A stretch of DNA of 64,000 nt from a virus. The stretch's first letter is position 1. Every line of letters begins with the position of its first letter. A program made the translations under genes and the position numbers. The stretch spans positions 1-64,000 of IMG/VR virus record IMGVR_UViG_3300037069_000805. One strand, given 5' to 3'. Positions 39,013-51,300 of the stretch are shown in pieces. The notes under the pieces were generated by a model. It searched no databases and had not been told where the DNA came from. It was given only the letters and a program-made list of their open reading frames with translations.

Positions 39013-39546
39013 TTAATATATTTTACAACCTTTGCTAAAATTATCTATTGCCCATAATGGTTGTAGATTAGTATAGTTTGATAAAATATATAATTCATCA
39101 ATATTATTGGCTGATGATAATGGTATTATATGATCAATATGCCATTCTCCATAATTATTCCAGTTCATATTTTTAGTAAATTTATTTTCTAAATGAATTT
39201 TTAGTTCACTAAAAGAACAACCTAATAATAAATGTTTTGAATTATCTTTTTTCCATTTTTTTCTTTTAATAGCATTAGAAGTGCGAGAATGTATATTAGA
39301 TTTTAATCTAAAAAGAATATCCTCATTTCTTTGTTTTTTTCTTTTATTTTTTAAAATTTTTTGAAAATATTCTTTACTATAATTAATGTTATATTCTTTA
39401 AAATAGGATATGTTTTTCAATCTATATTCTTTATTATAATTATTTTTACAAAGTTTACATTCACTAGAATAACCATCACTTTTATTTTTATTTTTATGAA
39501 AATCAAATAATTCTTTATTATTTTTACAATTAGTACATTTTTTCAT
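39013..39546 (-). CDS. free-standing HNH endonuclease
   Basis: CTNCKNNK and CKLCKNNYN (about residues 4-37) form a zinc-binding pair. WHIDHIIPLSSANNIDELYILSNYTNLQPLW (about 136-166) carries the HNH fold with the H-DH active site. It is the last gene of the minus block, starting 20 bases after the stop of the 1689-residue protein, just before the terminator. It is probably a mobile endonuclease. Confidence 0.8.
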   Translation of the reverse strand: MKKCTNCKNNKELFDFHKNKNKSDGYSSECKLCKNNYNKEYRLKNISYFKEYNINYSKEYFQKILKNKRKKQRNEDILFRLKSNIHSRTSNAIKRKKWKKDNSKHLLLGCSFSELKIHLENKFTKNMNWNNYGEWHIDHIIPLSSANNIDELYILSNYTNLQPLWAIDNFSKGCKIY

Positions 39547-39566
39547 AATTATTTTTTTTAGACTTT

Positions 39567-42500
39567 CTAATACATTCCAAACATGGATTTTTGATAGTTA
39601 TATAAATCTTCACTATCTTTATTCCAGTTATTAAGAACAGGTATTAATTTTTCCCATGATCTTATAACTTTTAATTTACCTTTATTAGGACCAGATTTAT
39701 ATTCTTCTTCCCAATCAAATACATTAATAGTTTTACCAATAGCATCTAATGAATTTTCTAATATTCTCATTGAAGGAATTGGTGATCTAAGTAATTTAAT
39801 ATTAGCAGATGGATTTCTATATTGAGCTAATTCTGATTCCATTCTATTTACTTGGTATAACCAGAAATAAAGTACTTTATCATCATCTCCATCTCCTGCA
39901 CCACCTAACATAGAACCTAATAACATAGCTGTAAGTGGTAATATAACAGCTGTAGCAACTAATTCACCAACAGCATATCTAATATTACCTCTTTCTAAAT
40001 CAGATAACTTATTCCACTCTTTACTAATTATATCAAATTTCATTTGTTTTAAAGCAGGTATTACTCCATGAGCTAAGTATCTCATTGCTGAAGTATATAC
40101 ACCTTCTTCATAATTTTGTAAAGCATAAGAATATTGTTTAAATTTCTCAGGATCTGCGTCAATTTCTTCTTTAGATTTTAATGAATTAGTAAAACCCATA
40201 TATCTCTTAGTTCCCATTTCAACAAAGAATCTTCTAAACATCATAAATAATTTACCCCACCAATGTCTTAATGCTTCTGGTTGAGTATTTGGATCATAAT
40301 TACCAAAACAATCCATTATTTTCTTTTTAATTAACAGATTAATTTTTGCCTTACCACCTTCATTAACTTTAGAAGTTAGTGATTGTGTAGTATAAATAAC
40401 TTTATCGTTAATTTTAAGAATACCATCTTCTTTATCAATGTATAACATGTCTAATAAAGATGCAGATTTAGATTTATCTACAACATTACCATTCTTATCA
40501 ATATAATTATTATCAGCATCCATTACTTTAATACTGTCTAATACAGAAGCAGTAAGTACAGATTGTACCCAGTGTTCACCACCAGAATGCATAAATTGTA
40601 ATGATTCAGCATTTACATAAGATTTTAAAACACCTTTTTTAATAAAAGCTTCCATACTATTTCTATCAAATCCAAATGTATCAAACATTCTATTCATTTG
40701 ATTTATAAATGATTTTTCAACAGGTTGACCTAAATCTTTCATAGTATTTGCAAATTCTTTAAAATATAAAGCTTCTGCTTTAGCAAGATTTGTTTTATTA
40801 ATTACATTCTTACTTAACCCTTCTAAAAACATCATTGCTTTAGCATTTAATATATTCTGAGTAGCTGCAAACTTATTTAAACTTAATCCAATAGTAGCAA
40901 GTGAACCATTCATAAATCCAATAGCTTTATTAACGTCTACAGGACCTAATTTACCAGCATAATGATGTCCAATATCATAAATGTTTTTTTCCATTAGAGA
41001 TTGTAATCTTTTATAAGTATTACTATTCTCACCAGTATCTAACATTTGTGGATTGTTTTTATTAAATATAGATTTAAGAACTTCTTTACCACTTTGAGTT
41101 TTATAATATTTTTTAGATTTAGCAATATCTGTAATAGTATTTAATTCTCTTTCTCTTTTAGACTTTTCTTTATAATTAATACCATTTAGATATTGTAGTC
41201 TAAATACTGTCATTAAATCTAATGATTGATCTTTAGGATCTATTTGACCACTATATCTAACAGGAATATTATAAAGAATATTATTATCATTATCAGTCCT
41301 ATAATTAAAATCTATATCATCAGCTTTAATTGTAGTTAAATCTGTCCATTTATCTTTTATAATACCTTTAATATCACCACCTAATACTCTTTCTAAGTCA
41401 GATTTAGTAATAGAAGGTAATTCATAATAATAAGCATTATTCTTTTTATTACCTACAAATTTCTTTTTAGATTGTTTACCAAATGTTACATCTGTAACTA
41501 AATCTTGAATTTCTGTAAAAGTTTTTAATACATCTTTTTCAATATCAGATAAATTAACTTTATTTTCATATTTATCTATATTTTTTAAAAGTGTATATTT
41601 TTCTTTAGCTTTAGTTCCAAATTCTATAGAATTAGTTGTATGAGTTTTTAATATTTCATCTATTTCAGAATCAATTTTATTTAATTTATCTTTAAATTCT
41701 AAATTATGTGTACCAAGTAAATAATAATTACCAGCTTTATCTTGTTGAATAATATTTTTATAAAGTTTAGTTACATCTTCTGTACCTTTCTCTTTAACTA
41801 ATTTATCAAACAAACCACTTAATTCAAATTCTTTTTGTCTAACTTGATCATTAATAGCCTCCTTAACCTCATTTAATATCTGATTAAATATTTGTATTAG
41901 ATGAGAATTAGTATTAATAGAATCATTAAAGAATTTAGTGCCAGATGATATATCATATGCAGGACTATCTATTAAATTATTTACATAAGATTCAGCATCA
42001 TTTTGAATATCTTCTTTATATGTAGTATTCATTTGTCTAGCAATCCATACATCTTCAGATTCAGTTCTAGGAATAACTTTATAATCAATTTTTAACTGAT
42101 CTTTCCATTTAGTTTCTAATTCTGGTAAATATTGAATATTAGATATTGTTAATTTTAAAGCTTTTTTAAGATAAGAATTATATTCAGTTTTTAAACTATC
42201 ATATGTTCCTATAATATGTTTTAATGCATCATCCATTTCATTAATATCATCATTAGATAAACCAAATTTATTTTCTACTTTAATATCAGCTAATAAATCT
42301 TGAATATCTTTAGCAATAGTAAATGAATCTAAATATTTACTATAATGACCAATAGTTTTTAATATTTCTTCTTCAGTAAAAGATTTTCTATCAAAACTTC
42401 TTTCTAGTGAATTAATATCTTCAAATAATGATTTAGTATAAAATGATACAGCTTCTAATTGTTTAGCAGCATCAAAGTTTTCTAAAGCTTTTAATGTTTC

Positions 42501-44636
42501 TTTAAATTTATCTGAAAATTTTATAAATTTATCTTGTTGTTCACCTTTAGTAGTTCTATTACCAATTGCATTATAAAAGTTAATATTTTGATCTAATATA
42601 TCTTTAGCTTTATTAATTACATGAGTAATCTTCTTATCAATAGTATTTAAGTCATAATAACCTTCTTTCTTGTCTTTTAAGACAGTTTTAAACATTGCTG
42701 GACTATATATATCACCTTCAAAAGAAAAGCCTTTAAAATCACTATTATCATTATTCTCAACAAAGTCATTTACTTTATTAATTAATAATGCAGCATCTAT
42801 AAGTTCATTATTAGATAATGTTCTAGGTAATCCAAATAATCTTCTAATAATATCTTTTAATTCATTCCAGAAAGATTTATTTTGTCTTAATTCAGCTTGA
42901 AATTCTGGATTACTAAATATCTCAGCTACAAATTCATCAGTATTAGTAAAACCATACTTAGAATTTATATCACCTCTTTCATTTGCTACAAACTTATGTT
43001 GTTCAAATGCTTTTTCAATAAATTTTTTAAATTCTCTTTCTTCAAAAGTTTGAGGATTTTTTAATGCTTTATGAGTAATAGCGTGAACAACTTCATGTAT
43101 AAATGATTCAATAGTTTGTTCTTTAGATAAAGATTCTAACGACTCTTTAGCTATAATTATTTTATTAAGATTAGCATCGTAAGCCATAGCTACAGAACTA
43201 TCTACATAATCATATCTTTTAGACATGTTTTCTAAAGTATCTATTTCTACAGTAGCTTTAGTATTATTAATAATCTTTTGACCTTTTTCTAATAAAGTTA
43301 TAAAATTAGGTTGTAAATTCTCTTTATTTTGATTAATGATATTAGTTAAAACTTCTTCTACAGTATAACTATATTTTTCTTCAGAATTAAATAATAATTG
43401 TTTATTAGATTGAGTATTATCTGTTTTAATATTTGTAGTTGATGTATTTTCACCAGTAGTAAATATTTCTTCTTTTTTATTTTCATCTAATAATTTATTA
43501 AATAATATAGTAGAATTATCTCTTTCATTATCTAAAATAACTTCATTCCAAGTATTATCATATTCGTCAGTAATTTGATTAGAATTATAATAATTTTGTA
43601 AATTTTTTCTAATTTTATCTTGACTTAATTTTTTAAATGATTCCAAACTTTCAATTTGTTTTTCTAAATCATCAATTTTATCTGTAATGTTAAATAATTG
43701 ATTATCATAAATTTCTTTAGTTATTTCATATTCTAAAGGACCAACTCCTTCTGGAGTATTATTATCTATTTTAATATCTCCAATTTTAGAAGTAGTTTTA
43801 AAATTTAATAATTGTTTTCTTGCTAATATTAATTTTTTATTTAATTCTTCAATTTTATTTTCAAAATATTTATTTATATTTTCAAGTTCTCTTTTAGCTA
43901 TTTTGTCAGTAATTTTATTATTTAATTTTACAACTTTATTTGAAATTATAAGTTGGTATAAATCTTTAATTGTAGAATCTTCAGGTATTTTTATATTATC
44001 GTTAATTCCAAAAAATTCTTTAATAAAATCTAAAATTTTACTTAATATAGAACGTTTAACTTTTAAATCTTCATTTTTAAATTCTTTTTCAATTGCTCTT
44101 ACAATATATTCTTCTTGTTGCCAAGATTTTGGCATATCGGAATATGTTTTATTATTTAAAAATGAAGATATTTCTGGATATAATCTTTTAGAATCATTAT
44201 AAATTTTATTAAATAATTCAGGATTTGAAGAATTTAAATAAGTTACAAAAGGATGTGATATTTCATGTAAAAATGTACTAGCATTTACTTTGTTTTTATT
44301 TAAATTTACAGTATTTGTATTTTTATCATATTCACCATATGTTATAAAACCATCTTCTTTATCTTTAAATTCAACAAGGTTTAAATTTACTTTTTTATCT
44401 TTTGCAAAATAATTTAAACTTTTAATTATTTTTTCATCATTATCTTCATTAATTAAATTTAAATTATTTTGATAATTTATTTCATTAGATTGTTGTAATT
44501 CATCAATAGTAGGAAAACTATCTACACCATTTTTATCCTGAAAGATAGAAATTTTAGCTTTCAGGATAATTGGATTTAAATCTGTTTGTTCTAATAGCTC
44601 TTTGTATTGAGCATCATTTATATTTATACAATTCAT
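39567..44636 (-). CDS. giant virion protein with two zincin motifs, 1689 aa
   Basis: Two metalloprotease signatures occur: HEISH (residues 124-128) and HEVVH (514-518), each in a helix with later acidic residues as a possible third ligand. Residues 640-1480 are a long region with coiled-coil character. A hydrophobic stretch with small residues (about 1555-1590, including LLGSMLGGAG) could insert in membrane. In crAss-like phages the largest genes beside the RNA polymerase are virion cargo delivered into the host, so this may cut host proteins or the envelope. It is coupled to the upstream endonuclease by ATGA. Confidence 0.65.
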   Translation of the reverse strand: MNCININDAQYKELLEQTDLNPIILKAKISIFQDKNGVDSFPTIDELQQSNEINYQNNLNLINEDNDEKIIKSLNYFAKDKKVNLNLVEFKDKEDGFITYGEYDKNTNTVNLNKNKVNASTFLHEISHPFVTYLNSSNPELFNKIYNDSKRLYPEISSFLNNKTYSDMPKSWQQEEYIVRAIEKEFKNEDLKVKRSILSKILDFIKEFFGINDNIKIPEDSTIKDLYQLIISNKVVKLNNKITDKIAKRELENINKYFENKIEELNKKLILARKQLLNFKTTSKIGDIKIDNNTPEGVGPLEYEITKEIYDNQLFNITDKIDDLEKQIESLESFKKLSQDKIRKNLQNYYNSNQITDEYDNTWNEVILDNERDNSTILFNKLLDENKKEEIFTTGENTSTTNIKTDNTQSNKQLLFNSEEKYSYTVEEVLTNIINQNKENLQPNFITLLEKGQKIINNTKATVEIDTLENMSKRYDYVDSSVAMAYDANLNKIIIAKESLESLSKEQTIESFIHEVVHAITHKALKNPQTFEEREFKKFIEKAFEQHKFVANERGDINSKYGFTNTDEFVAEIFSNPEFQAELRQNKSFWNELKDIIRRLFGLPRTLSNNELIDAALLINKVNDFVENNDNSDFKGFSFEGDIYSPAMFKTVLKDKKEGYYDLNTIDKKITHVINKAKDILDQNINFYNAIGNRTTKGEQQDKFIKFSDKFKETLKALENFDAAKQLEAVSFYTKSLFEDINSLERSFDRKSFTEEEILKTIGHYSKYLDSFTIAKDIQDLLADIKVENKFGLSNDDINEMDDALKHIIGTYDSLKTEYNSYLKKALKLTISNIQYLPELETKWKDQLKIDYKVIPRTESEDVWIARQMNTTYKEDIQNDAESYVNNLIDSPAYDISSGTKFFNDSINTNSHLIQIFNQILNEVKEAINDQVRQKEFELSGLFDKLVKEKGTEDVTKLYKNIIQQDKAGNYYLLGTHNLEFKDKLNKIDSEIDEILKTHTTNSIEFGTKAKEKYTLLKNIDKYENKVNLSDIEKDVLKTFTEIQDLVTDVTFGKQSKKKFVGNKKNNAYYYELPSITKSDLERVLGGDIKGIIKDKWTDLTTIKADDIDFNYRTDNDNNILYNIPVRYSGQIDPKDQSLDLMTVFRLQYLNGINYKEKSKRERELNTITDIAKSKKYYKTQSGKEVLKSIFNKNNPQMLDTGENSNTYKRLQSLMEKNIYDIGHHYAGKLGPVDVNKAIGFMNGSLATIGLSLNKFAATQNILNAKAMMFLEGLSKNVINKTNLAKAEALYFKEFANTMKDLGQPVEKSFINQMNRMFDTFGFDRNSMEAFIKKGVLKSYVNAESLQFMHSGGEHWVQSVLTASVLDSIKVMDADNNYIDKNGNVVDKSKSASLLDMLYIDKEDGILKINDKVIYTTQSLTSKVNEGGKAKINLLIKKKIMDCFGNYDPNTQPEALRHWWGKLFMMFRRFFVEMGTKRYMGFTNSLKSKEEIDADPEKFKQYSYALQNYEEGVYTSAMRYLAHGVIPALKQMKFDIISKEWNKLSDLERGNIRYAVGELVATAVILPLTAMLLGSMLGGAGDGDDDKVLYFWLYQVNRMESELAQYRNPSANIKLLRSPIPSMRILENSLDAIGKTINVFDWEEEYKSGPNKGKLKVIRSWEKLIPVLNNWNKDSEDLYNYQKSMFGMY

Positions 44637-45349
44637 ATTTTTTCTATTTTAAAACACTCTGTTGAACTACCTAAAAATTTGTTATTAGGAATGTAGTGAA
44701 AATTTTTTAGATATTTTATTAATAATTTTTCAGAAGTCCAAATATTTTCTGGAGTATCTTCTATTTGAGATAACATTTCTAACTTATAACCTGTTTTAGA
44801 AAAACCACTATATCTTCTATTTATATTTTTATGTTTAGTTATACCTATTTTAAAAAAAGACTCATTTTCATTGTATATATTTAATAAATATAAATAAGCT
44901 TTATTATTAATACATATAGCTTTCCAGTTTTTAAATTTGAAATTATTATAATCTCTTGGATAACATTCTGGACATCCTTTACCTCTTAGAACATTTCTAG
45001 CTATCGTTTTAAAATGTCCATGATGATTACAAGTTAAAATAACTTCATTCAGAATTCCTCTAAATTCAAGTTTATCAAATGAATATAAATCATTGTAAGC
45101 TTCTTTAACATCAAATATATATTTTTCTCTTCCTATTTTTAATTTAGTCTTTGATTTATTAATATCTCCACATTTTTTACAATTTCTAGAATGTGTTAAA
45201 AAATTATTAACAATAATTTCAAAATCACCATGTTTTTTACATGTAATTGTTACTTTATCATTATAAGATATAAAGATACTTTTTGAATAATCATATTTAT
45301 TTCCATGAGTGTCCTTACATCTTTTAATAAATTCTTCTTGTGTTATCAT
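44633..45349 (-). CDS. zinc-ribbon/GIY-YIG-like endonuclease
   Basis: The Met at 45349 is the sensible start; the frame also runs upstream inside the polymerase gene. Two copies of a VTITCKKHGDFE...CKKC pattern (about residues 28-60) and VILTCNHHGHFK...CPEC (about 97-125) are DUF723-like zinc repeats. They are followed by YLLNI...FKIGITK (about 146-162), a GIY-YIG-like nuclease core. It lies between the polymerase and the zincin protein genes and is likely a mobile endonuclease. Confidence 0.7.
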   Translation of the reverse strand: MITQEEFIKRCKDTHGNKYDYSKSIFISYNDKVTITCKKHGDFEIIVNNFLTHSRNCKKCGDINKSKTKLKIGREKYIFDVKEAYNDLYSFDKLEFRGILNEVILTCNHHGHFKTIARNVLRGKGCPECYPRDYNNFKFKNWKAICINNKAYLYLLNIYNENESFFKIGITKHKNINRRYSGFSKTGYKLEMLSQIEDTPENIWTSEKLLIKYLKNFHYIPNNKFLGSSTECFKIEKI

Positions 45350-45350
45350 A

Positions 45351-48300
45351 TTAACAAGATTTTTTCTGCCATAATATTGTAGCTTTTTCTTCTTCAGATA
45401 GATTATTATATTCTTGTTCAGATAATTCATTAAAAGTATTATCTTTAGGTTCTATTGAAGTTTTTTCATTACTAGGTAATATACTTCTTTCTGTTTCATT
45501 CATATCTATATCATAAGCTACTTCAGGTAGCAATGTTTCATTATAATATTTTAACAATCCTTCTTTATTAGCAATATCATTTTGAGCTAATAATGATCTA
45601 TTGTTTTCATCAAATGAATATTCAAAATATTTATTACCTTGTTTATCTTTAAAACCTTTAGTATAAGTTCTTACATAAATTGGATCATGATGTTGGTCAT
45701 ATCCTATAAGTTTAAATAAATTATCATTCTGTTTAATATATCTTCTAACCTTATTAACAAGTTGAGAATCTAATACAAATCCAAAATCTTTACTACCTCT
45801 TAATATTTGATTAGTAAATACGTTAGGAACATATAAAGAATTATCATAATTATTCTGATAAAGCTGTTCTATAAAATTAGTATCAATATGTTTAAGTTCT
45901 CTTGAATTTAAATAACCATTAATATCTTTTTCAATAAAGAATTCATTAGGTATTAATGTAAAAAATTGTCCTTTATTCATATTAAATCCTGATGTAATAT
46001 AAGAATATTTAACTAAGTTTTCAGCCATTTCTTTATCATTATTTAACATATCTAACCAAGACTTAGTAAGTTCTTGTTGAATATCAGCACTTTTTCTTCT
46101 ATTACTTAATGTAATAAATAATTTATCATCTTTATTTTTAGATAAATCTAATTCTTTAAGAATAGCATATCTATTAGACTTACTATCTTTAAAAGCACTA
46201 AATTCTTTAACAAAATCATTAGATGTTAAATGTGTATATTCTGGAGAAGATGTTTTAATACCTTCAAATCCAGATAGTACATATGATAAGTATTTCTGTT
46301 CTAAGTCTTTACCAAAATCTTCATCCATTAACTTAGTACCTTTAACATCATTACTAATGATATCAAAGTTATTTATAATACTAGATTGAGTCATAAAGAA
46401 TAATTTAGGATTTTTAACAACCATATTTATCATATCAAATATAGAATTATTTGTATAATGACCCAATAAAGTAGGTTTACCATTTCTTTCTAACTTGGTT
46501 TCAAATCCTAATAATTGACCTTTATCTTTATTATTTAATAAATCATTAATAATATTATTTCTAGCAACTAATGAAGTTACTGTTGAACCTATACCAGATA
46601 CATCTTGTGTAGAACCATCAATATTTTTCTTCATTTTTTTAGCATCTTCTTTTAATTTAAAGAATGTAGATAATACTTTCATCTGAAATTCAGGAGTATC
46701 ATTTAATAATAATGAATTAAACTCTGGAAAATAGCTCGGTTCTATCTGTTGTGATTTAACAAATGAAGCCTGTCTAGTACTAACTATATTAATAAATCTA
46801 TCAAAACTTTCTTTATATTGTATAAGTTGTTCTTTAGTAAATAAGGCTTTTTTAGTTCTTTCACCATCTTCAGTTACAAACTTTTTAGCTGATTGTAACT
46901 TAGTATTAATTTCATTATATGTTAATTTCTTATAATCAGTTTCAAAACTATTTTTAAATACTAATTTATGTAAATCTGCAACAGATATATTTCTATCACC
47001 AAATGGTAATTGTAATTGGAAATCTTTAGAATTTCTTAATACATCTAGTTTAAATTTATTTTCAATGTTACCAGTATCATTATTAATTTTAGATTCTTTA
47101 TTGTTTTGAAATTGTATAAAACTTTTAAGAATTGGTTGTTTTAAGAAAGCATTTACTTGAAATGGATGTGCTCCAGCTCTTAATAACATATTACCAACAT
47201 TTGTAGTAGCTGTATTCCAGTTACCTCTAGTAATATAAGGATCTTTAGCTATATCTACAAAAGCATTAAGAATAGCTGATAATGAATTAGCTATCTTGAT
47301 TTTTTTTAGACTTTCTAAATCAGAAGCACTTATTTTAGAATCAGATAATTCATTATATTTTTTAGAATATAATTTTAAATCTTCATCTGATAATTCTTCT
47401 GAAAACTCTTCATCAAATTTAGTTTCACCTAATTCATTTTTAAAACCAACACCTAAATAATAACCATTAAATCTAAGATTAGCCATAGTACCTCTAACAT
47501 GATCTACTAATGAATTAGCTTCCATTCCAACTCCAGCTTTACCAGCTTTATATTGAGCTTTAATATATATATCTTTAAGTCCATCAAAATGATATGTATC
47601 ACTAGTTTCATCTTCTTTATTAAAAGCTAAAATATCATTTTTAATAAAGTCAAAATCAATAGGTGTCATTAAATCATTTAATACATCTGGACTAGTAAAT
47701 ACAGCTTTATAAGCTTCAATAAGATCATTTTCTAATGAATCTTTATATACTAACTTACCATCTACCTTATTAAATGAAGGTATCATCATATACATTTTAT
47801 CAATATCGTAGTCACTACCAGTCTTAGTAGTAATACCTGTATAAGCAACAATAGTATCACCCATTCCTTCTGGTAATATACCAGCTATTTGAAATGCATC
47901 ATTTGAAGAAATTCCTTGATTAGGTATTCTATATCCAATAATATTATTTAGTATCTTATAATCAATTAAACCACCTTCATATTCATTAGTTTCAGGATTT
48001 AATGTACCAAATAATATTTCTGGTTTATTAGTATAATCTCTATAATTAGGAATATGTTGTGCTATTAATGAACCTGGTATTAATATACCTGCTGGTCTAA
48101 TCAATGGTTTACCATTAGGACCTTTTAATATATTACCAATACCATCTTTTTGTACTGTATAAGGTTGTACTTTATTTTCTGACCAAGGTGTCCATAAAAC
48201 TCCTTTTTCATTTGCTTCAGTTTTATTTAAACCAAAATCAGACATTTGAATAAAAGAACCACCATTAGTTTTAATCTTAACAACTCTATCTAATACAATA

Positions 48301-51300
48301 GATGCAAACATATTCATAATCTTACCATATGCTTGTGGTATACCTACTGGATTAATTTGAGCTTTTAAACCGTTAATAATATTTTTATTACCTTCTTGTT
48401 CAATTAATTGATTGGCTAAACTATCATAAAATAAAGATACATTATTAATTTTACCATTCTCATCAATACCTAATTCTTTATATAGTTGTTTAACACCTTT
48501 ATTAGATAATTGTCCAACTATATTATTAATTTTATCAATTAATTGACTACCAGTTATATCTTCACCTTTATAATGAAACATTTTATCTAAATTAAAAGAT
48601 AATCCTTGAAATACATTCTTTTGTATCTGAGAACCTGTATCAGTATCATGTACACCCTTAGTAGGTAAATCTTGTTGAAGTTTCCAACCTGAATTTAAAA
48701 GTTCTTGTTTATTTAAAGTAAAATCTTTTTCTAATTCAGTTTCATTACCATCTTTATGTAATCTAGTAGTATTTAAAGAACCTACTTTAATACCATCTAA
48801 TGTAATAACCTCATGTATCTGATCATTATAATGACTAGCTTCAGTCATTTTATTATACATATTCTCTAAAGATGTTCCTCTAATTAAAGAGGGAATAAGT
48901 ACAGCTTGTGAATATTTAAGCATTGTAGGAACTCCATCTTTTACTTCAAAATATACACCTTTTAAAGGTTGCATTACAAATTTTAACTCTTTTTCAGTAA
49001 GAGTTTCTTCATTCTTTGTAATTTTATTATATACATGTTCATAATTATCATTCCATTTACCCAAACCATTCATAATAAACTTCCATCTTGTAGGAGTTAT
49101 CCATGCTTGAGCATCTGCAATATTAATATTATTACCCTTATATTCTTTACCTTTATATGTAATACTATTAGTAGAACCAATATAATGTGCAGCAATTTCT
49201 GGTTTTAATATTTTATTATCAACTAATTCTTGAAAATAATCTGTAAATGGTGAGCCACCTTCTACTGAAGCAATTGAAGCAATATTAAAATATTTATCAT
49301 TAGTATTAAGATATTGACCATCTGTATAAGTAGCAGGTACTCTTTTCTTATAATCAACCATATTTTTATAATATGCATAATCACCTGAAAAAGCTTTAGA
49401 ATATTCTATTTGAGAAATTAAACCATTAATATATACATCTGCAGCAATTTGCTCTCTTATTTTATAAGATGATAATTGATTTTTATCTGCATATTTTTGA
49501 TATATAGCACTATCAATAGCATAATTTTCAGTATCTAATTTATCAGTACCTTTAAATAATTCAATATCTAACATGGTATTTAATGTACCATTAATATTTT
49601 CTTTAATATTTTGTTTAATATGTTCTTTAATTGCAATTTTTATTCTACTTGGAAATGTATTCATTACAGGAAATCCAGTTACAGAATCATATAATATAAC
49701 ATCATTACCTTCTAAATCTTTAATTTTAGGTAATGTGGATAACTTTCCTTTATTAAAGTCAACAGATAATGAAGGAAATAAAGCTGATTTAAGACCATTT
49801 TTATTACCAAGATGATAATGAATATATAACTTACTATTATCTTTGTTTAAATCAGCTTGTTTTATCTCATAAGCTACTTTATTCATCCTATCATACTCAT
49901 CTATAAAGTAATTATACAATACTTCAATAGCTTCATCATTAATAATATCGTTTTCAGAATCATAATTTGATTCAATAAATATTTCTTTAGGATATTCTAT
50001 TAGTTTTTGTTGAGATTTATCTGCTGGAGTAACTGTTCTAATAATAGGATTATTATTTTTAACAAAAGATAATAAATTATTAATATAACTAGCAATTTCA
50101 TCATTAGTAGTTATTTCTTTATTATCTACAGCATTTTTAAAATCTTCAGTTTCCTGTAAATTATTAAATATACCTACATTAAAATTTTCTAATCTATCTT
50201 TTATTACATTATCTTTTTCAGCTGGAGTTAAATATTCTAAATCTGAAGCTAATAAATAATTTAATAATTTAGATCTTTTATTAAATGGTGTTGATTCTAA
50301 ATGTTGTCTAATTAATTCAGGATGTTTTTTCCATTTTTCAACCTTAATAGTTAAATAATCTGGTTTACTAAAAACCCATTTGGTAGTTCCTGCAGAAAAT
50401 ATAGTTGATTCAGAACCTTCTGTAAAATATTTTGCTTCAGCATTAGCTAATTGTTTAAATATATTTTCATATTTTAAAGCATTACCTTCTGAAGGTTTAA
50501 TATTTTTGTTAAGTATATTTTTGGAAAAGTATTGTAATTTATTTATTAAACTATTTGTAGCAAGTTTTATAGAATCTGTATCATATATATCTTCTAGATT
50601 ATTTCTAAGAAAATAATTCATACCTTCTTCTGTAGTAACTAAACCTAAATCAGACAATATTTTAACTAAAGGATTTAATTTATGTAATAATTCAGTAGAT
50701 ATTAAATCTTCTTTAACTATTTTAGTATTAAATTCTTGTTTAAAATCATTAATTTTATCTGAAACTATTTTAAATTTTTCATATTTAAAATTATCGTTAT
50801 TAAGATATATTTCATTAAATTTAATACCCCATTCTTCCAATATTCTAGAAGCTTTGGAATTAGTTTCAGTAACAGGTAATACTCTTTGTGAATAATTAGT
50901 TAATAAATTATCTTTAGTATATTGCTTATCTACTTCAAATGTATAAAATTCATTTTTTGACAAATCAAATGCTTGTACAAATTTATTCTTAGTATTTAAA
51001 CTTAAAGGTTTGTTAGTACTTTCTAATATATTAAGTACATCTTTAATGAAAGGTTGAAATTCTTTCTCTTTTTCTAGTATACTTATAAATTCATTAAACT
51101 TATTTTCATCATCTTTAACTACAACATTATTTAATACTTGTAATAGATGTCCATATACTTGTTCAAATGTATAAAATGAATTACTATCTAATACATCATC
51201 TACCTCATTAACATTTGGTATTAAAGATAACATAAGTTTAACATCAGAATTAATATTTTCTTTATATGATCTTTCATATGATGATACATTAAAAGAATGT

